A stretch of DNA of 48,066 bases from Chloroflexota bacterium (GTDB lineage: Bacteria; Chloroflexota; Dehalococcoidia; Lucifugimonadales; Lucifugimonadaceae): positions 1-48,066 of the forward strand of contig JAQBVG010000007.1 in assembly GCA_027623655.1 (NCBI GenBank), read 5' to 3'. The notes under the pieces are model-generated. The model ran no database searches. It had not been told where the DNA came from and was given only the letters and a program-made list of their open reading frames with translations. The translations under genes and the position numbers were made by a program. The first letter of the stretch is position 1. The number at the start of each line of letters is the position of its first letter. Below are positions 36,362 to 46,171 of the stretch, piece by piece.

Positions 36362-37111
36362 ATGAGAACACTACTCGCTTCGATAAATTGCCAGAAGGCC
36401 GAGATCGATGTGAACATTGCCGCCCACAGGGCAGTCATTCTTGAAGCTCGGAGTTTGCGGAGCGATCTGGTTGTGTTCCCTGAAATGTCGCTGACCGGGT
36501 ACCTCAGCCCAGCTGTGCATGGCGACCATTTCCTCGACCTCGACTCGTCGTATATCAGCGAATTAATTGAATTCGGTTCTGCTAACTCGGTCGATTTACT
36601 GTTCGGGATCGTTGAGCGTAATCCGACAGGCCAGCCGTTTATCACCCAGGTCCATGCATTGAATGGTTCGATAGCAGGTGTGTACCGAAAGCGGCACCTG
36701 GCGGAAGATGAGACATTGTTCTCTCCCGGAGCACATTCATATCAGGGAAGCGTCGCCGGAAGTTTTTTCGGCGTTGCAGTATGTGCTGATCGATCAGTCG
36801 CAGACGAATTCGTCGCCGCGTCTGAATCAGGCGCCAGAGTATTATTCCATCCGTCGGCACCCGGACTCTACGGCCCTCGCAGGTTTGACGACGCCAGTTG
36901 GAAACGCGGATTCGATTGGTGGAGAGAATCCTGTATCGAGCTCCACAGTCAGCGGGCCGTCCAATACGGTGTGAGCATCGCCGTGTGTACCCAGGCAGGC
37001 GCGACGATTGATGAAGACTTCCCCGGTTGGGCTGCGTTATTTGGCCCAGATGGCAAGATTGTGGTCGAACTGCCGGACTGGAACGAAGGTACGTTGCTGA
37101 TCGAAGTTTAG
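36362..37111 (+). CDS. Carbon-nitrogen hydrolase (nitrilase superfamily)
   Basis: Glu-Lys-Cys triad contexts FPEMSLTGY, YRKRHL, VAVCADRSV. Confidence 0.88.
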   Translation: MRTLLASINCQKAEIDVNIAAHRAVILEARSLRSDLVVFPEMSLTGYLSPAVHGDHFLDLDSSYISELIEFGSANSVDLLFGIVERNPTGQPFITQVHALNGSIAGVYRKRHLAEDETLFSPGAHSYQGSVAGSFFGVAVCADRSVADEFVAASESGARVLFHPSAPGLYGPRRFDDASWKRGFDWWRESCIELHSQRAVQYGVSIAVCTQAGATIDEDFPGWAALFGPDGKIVVELPDWNEGTLLIEV

Positions 37112-37128
37112 GCCGAGCCAGAAAAAGG

Positions 37129-38241
37129 CTACCTGAGAATCGCTTCGACAGCATCCAGAACCATGTCGTCTGGGACATCGCGTCGGGTAGTCGCCTGACC
37201 GGGGCCATCGAGCAGCACCCAGCGAATCGTTCCACCGCGTGACTTTTTGTCGCTCTTTGTTGCGTTGATCAGATCTTCAGCCCGTAAACCGCTTGCCGTG
37301 ACCGGCAGGTTGTAACTTTCAAGCACTTTTCGCTGTCGACCGACCAGTTCGGAATCGATCATCCCCAGGCGCTCGGCGATTCCCGCCGCAGCCATCATCC
37401 CGATAGAGACCGCTTCACCGTGCAGGTATTTTCCGTACCCGGAAACCGTCTCGATTGCGTGGCCTACTGTGTGTCCGTAGTTCAACAGAACCCGACGATC
37501 ACCTGTCTCGTACTCGTCCTCTGAGACGATCTCAGCTTTGATCGCGACGCTTCTTCGTATCGCTTCGACCGGGGCATCACCTTCGAGTTTGATCAGCTGC
37601 GGCGTAAACCGCTCGAACTTGTCCAGCAGGTCAGCGTCGAGAATCAGGCCGTGTTTCACGGCCTCGGCCCATCCGGCTGCCATTTCACGCGGTGGAAGCG
37701 TAGACAGGTGTCCGATGTCCTGTACTACCAGTTTCGGCTGGTGAAACGCGCCCAGCAGATTCTTGCCTTTAGGTATGTTCACACCGGTCTTTCCGCCGAT
37801 AGAGGAATCGACCATTGCCGCAAGACTGGTCGGTACGTGTACGACTGGAACTCCCCTCAGCCACGTTGCCGCCGCAAAGCCAACCAGATCACCGGTGACA
37901 CCTCCCCCCATGGCTACAAGGATGTCGCCTCGCTCTGCACGTTGATCCGCGAGCCAGGAATAAACGATTTCGACCGTCTGCAGGTTCTTGTTTGATTCGC
38001 CGATTTCAAGCGCGAGGACATGTGTTTCGTACCCCCCACGCTCAAGAGCTTCCTGCGCCCTTCGAATCGGGTTGGGGAACATCACTTCGTCGGCGACCAG
38101 AAAAACTCTGCCGCGTAGTCCAGTGGACCGGAGCTCGAATCCGAGATCGTCCACGATATCCCGGCCGACGAGTACCCGGTAGCTACCCTGGCTGGTGTTT
38201 ACTACAGCGGCGAGGTTTGTGTCCTGCATGCTCTCAGGCAC
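37129..38241 (-). CDS. aroB: 3-dehydroquinate synthase
   Basis: AMGGGVTGDLVGFAAATWLRGVPVVHVPTSLAAMVDSSIGGKTGVN; LNYGHTVGHAIE. Confidence 0.97.
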   Translation of the reverse strand: MPESMQDTNLAAVVNTSQGSYRVLVGRDIVDDLGFELRSTGLRGRVFLVADEVMFPNPIRRAQEALERGGYETHVLALEIGESNKNLQTVEIVYSWLADQRAERGDILVAMGGGVTGDLVGFAAATWLRGVPVVHVPTSLAAMVDSSIGGKTGVNIPKGKNLLGAFHQPKLVVQDIGHLSTLPPREMAAGWAEAVKHGLILDADLLDKFERFTPQLIKLEGDAPVEAIRRSVAIKAEIVSEDEYETGDRRVLLNYGHTVGHAIETVSGYGKYLHGEAVSIGMMAAAGIAERLGMIDSELVGRQRKVLESYNLPVTASGLRAEDLINATKSDKKSRGGTIRWVLLDGPGQATTRRDVPDDMVLDAVEAILR

Positions 38242-38791
38242 CCGAAGCCGTCATTTCACTTGCTCTCCAGGCGTCGGCGACCGCCTGTGCGACATCGTCG
38301 TGGGATTTCCCTTCAGTATCCACGGCGATATCCGCTATGGCGTAGAACTCTTCACGTTCAAGCAGCATTTCGCGGATCTTTTCCAGCGGTGCGTCGTCAC
38401 CCAGGAGTGGTCGAAGGATGCGACCTCGCTGTGGTGCTGCGCTTACGAGTCGACGGTGGATAACTTCGGGTCTGGCGTTCAATCGAATTACCAGCCCCGA
38501 TCTCGTCATGATATTACGGTTCTGCTCCCGCACTGGTGTACCGCCGCCAGTTGAAACTACCCGTCCGCCCCGTGCAGCAACTTCTTCAAGGATTTGAGAT
38601 TCAAGATCGCGGAAGTACGACTCGCCATTCTCTTCAAATATGCGTGGTATCGGTTTCCCGGCTCGGTCTTCAATGACGCCGTCGAGTTCAACAAACGGCC
38701 ATTCGAGAATTTCTGCGGCGCGCCTGCCCGACCTGGTCTTTCCGGTGCCGGAAAGACCAATCAGGTAGATATTTGGTTTCGAAGAAGCCAA
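38234..38791 (-). CDS. aroK: Shikimate kinase
   Basis: IYLIGLSGTGKTRSGRRAAEILEWPFVELDG, IFEENGESYFRDLE, VVSTGGGTPV; overlaps the aroB start. Confidence 0.94.
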   Translation of the reverse strand: MASSKPNIYLIGLSGTGKTRSGRRAAEILEWPFVELDGVIEDRAGKPIPRIFEENGESYFRDLESQILEEVAARGGRVVSTGGGTPVREQNRNIMTRSGLVIRLNARPEVIHRRLVSAAPQRGRILRPLLGDDAPLEKIREMLLEREEFYAIADIAVDTEGKSHDDVAQAVADAWRASEMTASGA

Positions 38792-38836
38792 TCCGGTCGA
38801 TTCTCCCGCCAGGACGTTTGCATTTGACCGCTTCTG

Positions 38837-40018
38837 CTATCGCGGTCCGAATTGTTGATGTGACTCCACATACCCGGCATAGTTGCGTTTGATTTCATCC
38901 AACGAATCGCCGCCGAATTTCTCGAGGAACGCATCGGTGAGTACCAGCGCCATCATTGCTTCACCCACCGGGCAAGCTCGGGCAACCTGGCAAATGTCAC
39001 TTCGATTGTAGGCCGCTTCGACAACTTCGCCCGTATTGATGTCGACTGACGGCAACGGCCTGGTCATGGTGGCGATAGGTTTGATAGCCACGTTTGTGAC
39101 GATTGGCTGCCCATTCGACATCCCGCCTTCGATTCCGCCAGCATGATTGGATGTCTGGCTGAACTTCCGCGGATCAGCGGGGTTGGGAACAATTACATCA
39201 TGTACTTCCCTCCCCGGCTTTCGAGTGTTGGCGAAGCCGGTGCCGATCTCGACGCCTTTGACGGCGTTTATGCTCATCATTGCCTGCGCCAGTCGTGCGT
39301 CTAGCTTTCGATCCCAGTGAACGTAACTCCCAAGCCCCACCGGTGCTCCAAACGCCACGACCTCGAATACCCCGCCGATAGTCGTACGGTCATCTTTCGA
39401 TTTGTCGATAGCAGCTTTGAATCGCGCATCGGCATCCGCATCGGAGGCTCGAACTTCCGACGCCTCGACTGCTTCCCAGTCGACATCTTCAGTCGCCACC
39501 GAGCGTCCATCTTCACTGCCGGTCGCAACCGCCCGCGAGTGGATCGAGATCCCGAACTCGTCTAGCAGACGCCGGGCCACGGACGCGGCCGCGACACGGG
39601 CTGCGGTTTCGCGCGCACTCGCCCGTTCAAGCACATTTCTCAGATCGTGCTGTACATATTTCAACGCTCCGGGGAAGTCGGCGTGCCCGGGAACGACCCT
39701 GGTTTGAACTTTCTTGTCGATATCGTCAGCGACCGGAGCGACCGACATCGCATCGGTCCAGTTGGCGAAATCGCGGTTCTCGATCCACATGGCGATCGGT
39801 GAGCCAAGGGTTATGCCATGCCGGACGCCCGACCTGATGTCGGCACGATCCTTCTCGATCTTCATCCGGCCGCCAGAGCCGTAGCCCTTCTGACGACGAG
39901 ACATTTCTGCCTCGATGTACTTTTCGGTCAGTGCGAGGCCAGCCGGCATGCCTTCCACGATCACAGTCAGGCCGGGCCCGTGTGATTCCCCTGCGGTCAG
40001 GTAGCGGAATACTGTCAT
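38837..40018 (-). CDS. aroC: Chorismate synthase
   Basis: RYLTAGESHGPGLTVIVEGMPAG, RRQKGYGSGGRMKIE, GGIEGGMSNGQPI. Confidence 0.97.
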   Translation of the reverse strand: MTVFRYLTAGESHGPGLTVIVEGMPAGLALTEKYIEAEMSRRQKGYGSGGRMKIEKDRADIRSGVRHGITLGSPIAMWIENRDFANWTDAMSVAPVADDIDKKVQTRVVPGHADFPGALKYVQHDLRNVLERASARETAARVAAASVARRLLDEFGISIHSRAVATGSEDGRSVATEDVDWEAVEASEVRASDADADARFKAAIDKSKDDRTTIGGVFEVVAFGAPVGLGSYVHWDRKLDARLAQAMMSINAVKGVEIGTGFANTRKPGREVHDVIVPNPADPRKFSQTSNHAGGIEGGMSNGQPIVTNVAIKPIATMTRPLPSVDINTGEVVEAAYNRSDICQVARACPVGEAMMALVLTDAFLEKFGGDSLDEIKRNYAGYVESHQQFGPR

Positions 40019-40126
40019 TTGTCCTGTTTCTTGTTACGCCCAGCAGACCGATTACCCCGGTCAGTGGAATCGAATCCCGACACCGGGGATGAATTTCGAA
40101 CCTCGATTATAGGCAGTTACAGCCAG

Positions 40127-40978
40127 CTAACCAGATTTAAGCGCCTGCTCGATTGCCGAAAACATTGTTTCGACCGGTGCTTTTTGCCCGGTTGCCATCT
40201 CAAACCCCTCAATTCCCTGGAACACGAGCATTGTGATTCCGCCCGCGCTACGGCCTCCGGCGTTTTCTACTTCGGTCAGGAACGGGGTCATGGGCGGAGC
40301 ATAGACAGCGTCGTAACCGACTGCATCGGCAGAAATCATGTCCGCCGTGATCGGAGTGGCGAATTCTGCGGGGCCACCGGCCATACCAAGCGATGTTGTG
40401 TTCACGAGAAGTGTCGCGTACGGAACGTAATCGACCAACTCGTCACGACTCATCCCGATGGCATTTGGTTTGAACCGACCTTCTGAAAAATGGGACGCGA
40501 GGGCCTGTGCCTTTTCGAGGGTCCTGTTCGCTATTGTGAGACGGCCAACGCCCGCTGTCTTCAGCGCGTAGACGATCGCCCTCGCCGCACCGCCGGAGCC
40601 GAAAACGACAGCGTCGACACCCCCGGGGTCGAACCCAGCTTTTTCACGTAGAGCCCTGATAAACCCGGTTCCGTCGGTGTTGTGCCCAACGAGTTTTCCG
40701 TTTCGGTTAAATATCCAGTTGACGGCTCCGACAGCCTGGGCAGCCTCGGTGAGCTCATCGACCAGCGGAATCACTGCCTGCTTATGAGGCAAGGTCACGC
40801 AGGCGGCAAGAAAACCTTCGGCCCTGAAGGTTTTGACTTTTTCTTCCAGCTCATCGGGAAGTACGTCCCAGGCCTCGAACTTCTCATCAATGCCAAGTTC
40901 GTCCAGGCCCGCCTGCTGGAACACCGGCGATTTCGTGTGTCCGATCGGATGGCCCATCACGCCAATATTGCTACTCAT
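40127..40978 (-). CDS. aroE: Shikimate dehydrogenase
   Basis: GVMGHPIGHTKSPVFQQAG, VTLPHKQAVIP, GSGGAARAIVYAL, TNTTSLGM-type VNTTSLGM. Confidence 0.95.
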   Translation of the reverse strand: MSSNIGVMGHPIGHTKSPVFQQAGLDELGIDEKFEAWDVLPDELEEKVKTFRAEGFLAACVTLPHKQAVIPLVDELTEAAQAVGAVNWIFNRNGKLVGHNTDGTGFIRALREKAGFDPGGVDAVVFGSGGAARAIVYALKTAGVGRLTIANRTLEKAQALASHFSEGRFKPNAIGMSRDELVDYVPYATLLVNTTSLGMAGGPAEFATPITADMISADAVGYDAVYAPPMTPFLTEVENAGGRSAGGITMLVFQGIEGFEMATGQKAPVETMFSAIEQALKSG

Positions 40979-41018
40979 TCATCTCCAATTGCAGCCGGTC
41001 CGGCCACGGGTCATTTGA

Positions 41019-41435
41019 CTAAATTCGCACCGAATGCATGTACGCATTAAGAATTATCGCGGCGGAAGCTGAATCGATCTTTCCGCGATCCGCGCCACGT
41101 GCTTTCGTGGGAGATTTCCCTGCTGCCCTCAGCAGCGACTGCGCCTCGAGAGTGGTCATGCGTTCGTCCCACAGAGCCACTGGTATGTCGGTAACCGCTC
41201 GAAGTCGACTGCAGAACGCATTCACTTTCTTTGACGCGGGCCCGTGGGTTCCGTCGAGCGATAGCGGAAGTCCGACCACGATCTTGATTACACCGTTCTC
41301 AGTCGCGATTCGTGCGACGCGTAGTGCATCATCTTTTCCGGCCGCCGGTATCGCACTGATCGGAGTTGCAATCGTGCCGGTAGGATCACTCAGCGCGAGT
41401 CCAATCCTTACTTCACCGTAATCGACACCGAGCAT
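41019..41435 (-). CDS. ruvX: YqgF/RuvX-family putative Holliday junction resolvase
   Basis: MLGVDYGEVRIGLALSDPTGTIATPI, VVGLPLSLDGTHGPASKKV, WDERMTTLEA, DSASAAIILNAYM. Confidence 0.94.
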   Translation of the reverse strand: MLGVDYGEVRIGLALSDPTGTIATPISAIPAAGKDDALRVARIATENGVIKIVVGLPLSLDGTHGPASKKVNAFCSRLRAVTDIPVALWDERMTTLEAQSLLRAAGKSPTKARGADRGKIDSASAAIILNAYMHSVRI

Positions 41436-41503
41436 TCGTCTATTTTCAGGTGAATGGTGTTCCGATTCCCGGCGACCGTCTGATATTGATGGGGGCGCGG
41501 CGA

Positions 41504-44350
41504 TTACTTACTCCCGGATCCATTTTTCAGGGAAGAACGAATGATTTCCTCGGCCGAGTTCAGTGCGGCGGTCAGTTGATCTGCATGCTTGCCACCGGCC
41601 TGCGCAACGGCTGGGCTGCCACCACCACCGCCACCCATCCTGCCAGCGATATCCCTGGCGATATTGCCGGCGTGAATACCAGCTTTGACACTGTCCTCTG
41701 TCGCCATGACGACAACCATTGGGCGGCTCTCGATGACACTTCCCAGTATCACCACGCCGTTGCCGATCCGGTTCTTGAGATGGTCGCCCGTTTTTCTCAG
41801 AGCATTTACGTTCGACGCCGGTATTTCGCTGACTTCGATGTGGATGGTAGCGCCGTTCGACTCGATATCGAATCCGACGGTCTTACCGCTCGAACTGCCG
41901 CCGCCGACGCTCGAGTCGAGCAGTTGTTGCTCCAATTGCGAAACCTGTTTGCGGGCTCGCTCAAGTTCCTTCGACAGTACATCAACCCGGCTACTCACTT
42001 CGGAAACAGGAATGCGTAACCTCGAAGCAACTTCGTCGAGCGTGCCAAAGCGTTCGAAAATCGCCTGTTCAGAGGCCAGTCCCGTGATTGCCTCCATCCG
42101 TCGCATGCCAGAGCCAATCCCGGTTTCAGAAACGATCACGAATGTCCCGATCCCGCCCGTGTAGTCCATGTGGGTACCGCCGCAAAGTTCGTAACTCCAC
42201 GGTGCATCGATTTTGATCGTGCGGACTTCGTTGTCGTAGGTGTCACCGAAGAAGGCGAGAGCTCCCTCTTCGACAGCCTCTCCGTAGGTGGTGAAATGGA
42301 CTTCGACGGGACGGTTAAGTCGAATTTTCTCGTTCACGCGGTCCTGAACAGCCCTGATCTGTTGCGGGGTCAGGGCTTGCATGTGCGTGTAGTCGAACCG
42401 GAGTCGGTCTGCGTCAACAACCGAGCCCGCCTGTCGAACGTGGCTGCCGACAATTTCACGCAGCGCGGCGTGCACGAGGTGAGTTGCAGTGTGGTTCCGG
42501 CGGATACGCTCGCGCCGTTGTCCATCGACCGTGGCAGTCACTGAGGCGTTTGTGGAAACGGTACCAGACGTGACAGTGCCGAAATGAACGTTTACATGAC
42601 CGTAAGGCGCCTGGGTGTCTGTCACATTGAACACGGATCCGTCACCTGAAATTACGCCGGTGTCACCAACCTGCCCCCCCCGGGCCGCATAAAAAGGCGT
42701 CTCGGCAAGGACGATCTCGATTTCGTCGCCTTCGCTGGCTGATTCAACAGCTTTGCCGCTTTTTACGATCGCGGTAACGGAAGTTTCTGAGCTCAGCGTT
42801 TCATATCCAAAAAAGGGGGTGTCCTCCAGGCTCAGTTCCTCGTAGACACGGGTTCCGTTTTTGTTTCCGCCGAAACCGCCAGCAGAACGACCACGCTCCC
42901 GCTGGGCCTCCATTTCTCGTACAAACCCGTCGCGGTCAATGGCGAGGTCGGCTTCACCTGCGACCTCTTCCGTAACCTCTATTGGGTAGCCGTACGTGTC
43001 ATACAGCACGAAAGCCTCTGAGCCTGAAACACGATTACGCCAGGCATCGGAATTTTGTGTGTCTCCGGCCAACACCAATCGTTCGATTTCCTCGATTGCC
43101 AGCCGCGTACCGACGGAGTGACCGTCATCGCCATTGGGCAGAGCGGGAGGATCACCAGTTCTGAACTTTTCTCCTGCGTCAGGATTACCCACTCGGTAGT
43201 CAATCATCCCGGAGAGAACAGACGCCCCGAATTCGAGTGTGCGTGAGAAGCTATTTTCTTCCTGCTCGAGGACGTCTTTGATAAATCCCTGATTGCTGAT
43301 CAACTCGGGGTAAACATGCCCCATCCGGTCGGTCACCGATTGAGCGACAGCCGACAGCATAGGCGTTTCCATTCCAAGTTCACGGCCGAACAACATGCCC
43401 CGGCGTATTAGTCGTCTGAGGACGTAGCCACGACCAGAATTGCCGGGTATGACGCCATCACCGATCAGGAATGAGGCAGAGCGGGCGTGTTCAGCGACTA
43501 CGCGAATAGCTGTGTCGGTCTGTTTATCCTGTCCCCACTCTTTTCCACATAGTTGTTCGACTCGTGCAATTATCGGACGGAACGCATCGGTTTCGTAGAT
43601 GTTTGACACTCCCTGTAATACCGCCAGCATGCGCTCGAAACCCATGCCCGTATCGATGTTTTTTGCGGGAAGCACCGTGTCGTTGCCGTCGAGGTCCCGG
43701 TAGTACTGTGTGAATACCAGGTTGTAAAGTTCCACGAAATCGTCGTGGTAGTTGGGACCCCACCTGTCAGTTCGGACCGGGTCGTGGACGGCAGGTACAT
43801 CGTCGAGCGAACCACGATAGTAGTTGATCTCGGAACTGGGCCCACATACGCCTTCGTCTCCGGCGGGGCCCCACCAGTTGTCTTCGTCGCCGAACCTGTA
43901 GATTCTTTCAGGTGGAATTCCGAGATCGAGCCATATCTGTTCGGCCTCGTCGTCGGTGTCGTAAACGGTGTAGTAAAGGCGTTCAGGATTAAGGCCGAAT
44001 TCATTGACCAGGAGATCGAGTGCCCAGGCGCAGGCCTCCCGCTTGAAGTAATCGCCGAAGCTGAAATTACCCAACATTTCGAACATCGTAAGGTGGGTAT
44101 CGTCCCCGACTTCTTCGATATCCGTCGTACGGAAACACTTTTGTGACGTCGTTATCCGTGGGTGTGGCGGCTCCTTCTCTCCCGAAAAATATGGCTTGAA
44201 CTGAGCCATGCCCGAGTTCGTTAGCAGAAGAGTCGGGTCGGCCGCCGGTATCAGCGATGCGGATGGCATTCGCAGGTGGTCGTGACGTTCAAAGTACGCT
44301 AAAAACGCCTCGCGTAAATCGTCAGCAGTCTTCGGTGGACTCGAACTCAT
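41504..44350 (-). CDS. alaS: Alanyl-tRNA synthetase
   Basis: LLLTNSGMAQFKPYFSGEKEPPHPRITTSQKCFRTTDIEEVG, NHTATHLVHAALREIVG, CGGTHMDYTGGIG, GGGGGGSPAVAQAGG. Confidence 0.98.
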   Translation of the reverse strand: MSSSPPKTADDLREAFLAYFERHDHLRMPSASLIPAADPTLLLTNSGMAQFKPYFSGEKEPPHPRITTSQKCFRTTDIEEVGDDTHLTMFEMLGNFSFGDYFKREACAWALDLLVNEFGLNPERLYYTVYDTDDEAEQIWLDLGIPPERIYRFGDEDNWWGPAGDEGVCGPSSEINYYRGSLDDVPAVHDPVRTDRWGPNYHDDFVELYNLVFTQYYRDLDGNDTVLPAKNIDTGMGFERMLAVLQGVSNIYETDAFRPIIARVEQLCGKEWGQDKQTDTAIRVVAEHARSASFLIGDGVIPGNSGRGYVLRRLIRRGMLFGRELGMETPMLSAVAQSVTDRMGHVYPELISNQGFIKDVLEQEENSFSRTLEFGASVLSGMIDYRVGNPDAGEKFRTGDPPALPNGDDGHSVGTRLAIEEIERLVLAGDTQNSDAWRNRVSGSEAFVLYDTYGYPIEVTEEVAGEADLAIDRDGFVREMEAQRERGRSAGGFGGNKNGTRVYEELSLEDTPFFGYETLSSETSVTAIVKSGKAVESASEGDEIEIVLAETPFYAARGGQVGDTGVISGDGSVFNVTDTQAPYGHVNVHFGTVTSGTVSTNASVTATVDGQRRERIRRNHTATHLVHAALREIVGSHVRQAGSVVDADRLRFDYTHMQALTPQQIRAVQDRVNEKIRLNRPVEVHFTTYGEAVEEGALAFFGDTYDNEVRTIKIDAPWSYELCGGTHMDYTGGIGTFVIVSETGIGSGMRRMEAITGLASEQAIFERFGTLDEVASRLRIPVSEVSSRVDVLSKELERARKQVSQLEQQLLDSSVGGGSSSGKTVGFDIESNGATIHIEVSEIPASNVNALRKTGDHLKNRIGNGVVILGSVIESRPMVVVMATEDSVKAGIHAGNIARDIAGRMGGGGGGSPAVAQAGGKHADQLTAALNSAEEIIRSSLKNGSGSK

Positions 44351-44569
44351 TTTTCTCCGAACAGTGAGGTAGCCGGTGTCTGGATTGAATCAAACGACTG
44401 ATTTTAATTAGCGTTCAATTTATGTGTCAAAGCTGAAATACAGTCATACAGTTTTGACGCTGCACCTGCCGGGTGATTGAATTTAGACAACAAACCGTCG
44501 GTACCAGGTGACCACTGTTACAACATTATCTTGTTAAGCAGGGTAAGGATCAACGGCAGGACGCATTCC

Positions 44570-46171
44570 ATGGCTCAACTGAGCGGTGATTCTACTTCAC
44601 GATTACCCGGCCATTCACAGAGTTCGGAAATTTTCGACCTCGCTCAGGAACTGACTGCAGGGCGCAAAGTAATAGTCGCCTCAAACCGCGGTCCGCTCAG
44701 TTTCACCATGGAGCATGCCGGAATCGGTGAGAATCCGGGACAGCTCAACGCCCGTCAGGAAAGCAATCGAACAGTCGAAATATTCAGTACGCTTGCCGAT
44801 TTCCCAGTTACGTGGATTTCAGCCTCGGCAAACGCTGCCGATAGAGCTGCCATGGAGTCGCTCGCCGGGGAAAATGGGATTCACAGCGAGGTGTTGCCCG
44901 TCGGCTGGTCGGTTCGTTTTGTGTCTACCGCGCGGAGAGTGCCGCACAGGTTCTACAACGTAATCTGCAATCCGTTGTTGTGGTTTTTGCTTCACCGTTC
45001 GTGGAGTCCGACGTTCACCCCGGCAATGGGGCCGCATGAACACGATGCCTGGGACCGCGGGTACGTCACGGTGAACCGAATGTTCGCAGATGAGATCGCT
45101 CATGCTGCGAGGATCAGCGAGTCCCCGCCGACCGATCAAACGAACCCAGGGCGACCCATCGCTCTCGTAGTTCGCGACTACCAGTTGATGCTGGTGGCCG
45201 GAATGGTACGGAAGGATCACCCCAAAGCCATTATTCACCAGTCATTTGAGACTCCCTGGCCCTGGCCATCCGATCTCGAGATCCTGCCCGAGGAGTGGCG
45301 AACTTCGATCTTCGACAGTTTGTTGAGCGCTGACGTCGTAGCATTCCCGACAGCACGTGACATCAGGGCATTTGTCAGCGGACTCGGCGAGTATGTCGAC
45401 AACGCGGTGATTAGCGCTGACGGGCGTCAAATTGCTCATATGGGCAGGATTGTTCGACTGGTTATCTCAGGACCGACCGTACGCACAGAGCAGATCCTGC
45501 GCGTGAGGGAGTTCAGTTCGACACAGCGGCTGATTGCCGAGCTTGGTTCCGGTGGTGATCCTCATGTGTTCGTGACTGTCGACCGGGCTGAACCAAATAA
45601 GAACATCATCCGATCGATAGAGGCGTTTGATGAGCTGCTCAAACAAAACGCCGATCTCGCAGGTCACGCCCGTTTCCTGCTGGTGCTTACGCCGGGCCCG
45701 TCTCATATATCCGGTTATCGGAGACTCTCGGACGAGATTGAGCGGGCCGCCAGAAGGGTCAATGATCGAATATCCGGCGACAGCCCGGTGCGAGTATTTT
45801 TAGAGAACAATTTTTATCGAACCGTCGCTGCGCTGGCCGTCTACGACACTCTGGTTTCGGTGCCGGTTGTCGATGGTCTCGGAAGATCGGCGATGGACGG
45901 ACCTGTAATTAACTCGGTCTCGGGCAACCTGATACTTAGCGACACCAATCCAGCGGCGGAACTTTTCGGCGACAGCGTTTTTCTAGTGGCTTTCGCCGAT
46001 ACCGTCGCAATTCGTGACGCGATGGCTGCAGCAATAGCGCAAACGGATGCCGATCGAAGGCGATCTGCCGGCGAGTTGAAGGCAATCGTCGATGCCCTGA
46101 AGATCGAAAACGCAGCTCAGCAACTACTCGGCGAGATGCTGGCAATCGACAGCTCGACAGGCGTCAGCTAA
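44570..46171 (+). CDS. GT20 family (trehalose-6-phosphate synthase/OtsA-like) protein with altered active-site motifs
   Basis: VIVASNRGPLSF, VVRDYQLMLVAGMVRKDHP, VTVDRAEPNKNIIRSIEAFDELL, VPVVDGLGRSAMDGPVINSVSGNLILSDTNPAAELFG. Start set at ATG 44570. Confidence 0.78.
   Translation: MAQLSGDSTSRLPGHSQSSEIFDLAQELTAGRKVIVASNRGPLSFTMEHAGIGENPGQLNARQESNRTVEIFSTLADFPVTWISASANAADRAAMESLAGENGIHSEVLPVGWSVRFVSTARRVPHRFYNVICNPLLWFLLHRSWSPTFTPAMGPHEHDAWDRGYVTVNRMFADEIAHAARISESPPTDQTNPGRPIALVVRDYQLMLVAGMVRKDHPKAIIHQSFETPWPWPSDLEILPEEWRTSIFDSLLSADVVAFPTARDIRAFVSGLGEYVDNAVISADGRQIAHMGRIVRLVISGPTVRTEQILRVREFSSTQRLIAELGSGGDPHVFVTVDRAEPNKNIIRSIEAFDELLKQNADLAGHARFLLVLTPGPSHISGYRRLSDEIERAARRVNDRISGDSPVRVFLENNFYRTVAALAVYDTLVSVPVVDGLGRSAMDGPVINSVSGNLILSDTNPAAELFGDSVFLVAFADTVAIRDAMAAAIAQTDADRRRSAGELKAIVDALKIENAAQQLLGEMLAIDSSTGVS

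Noticed and set aside
40066-40088. tRNA T-arm-like string (GGAATCGAATCCC)
   Set aside because: No acceptor stem, D-arm or anticodon arm can be assembled around it.
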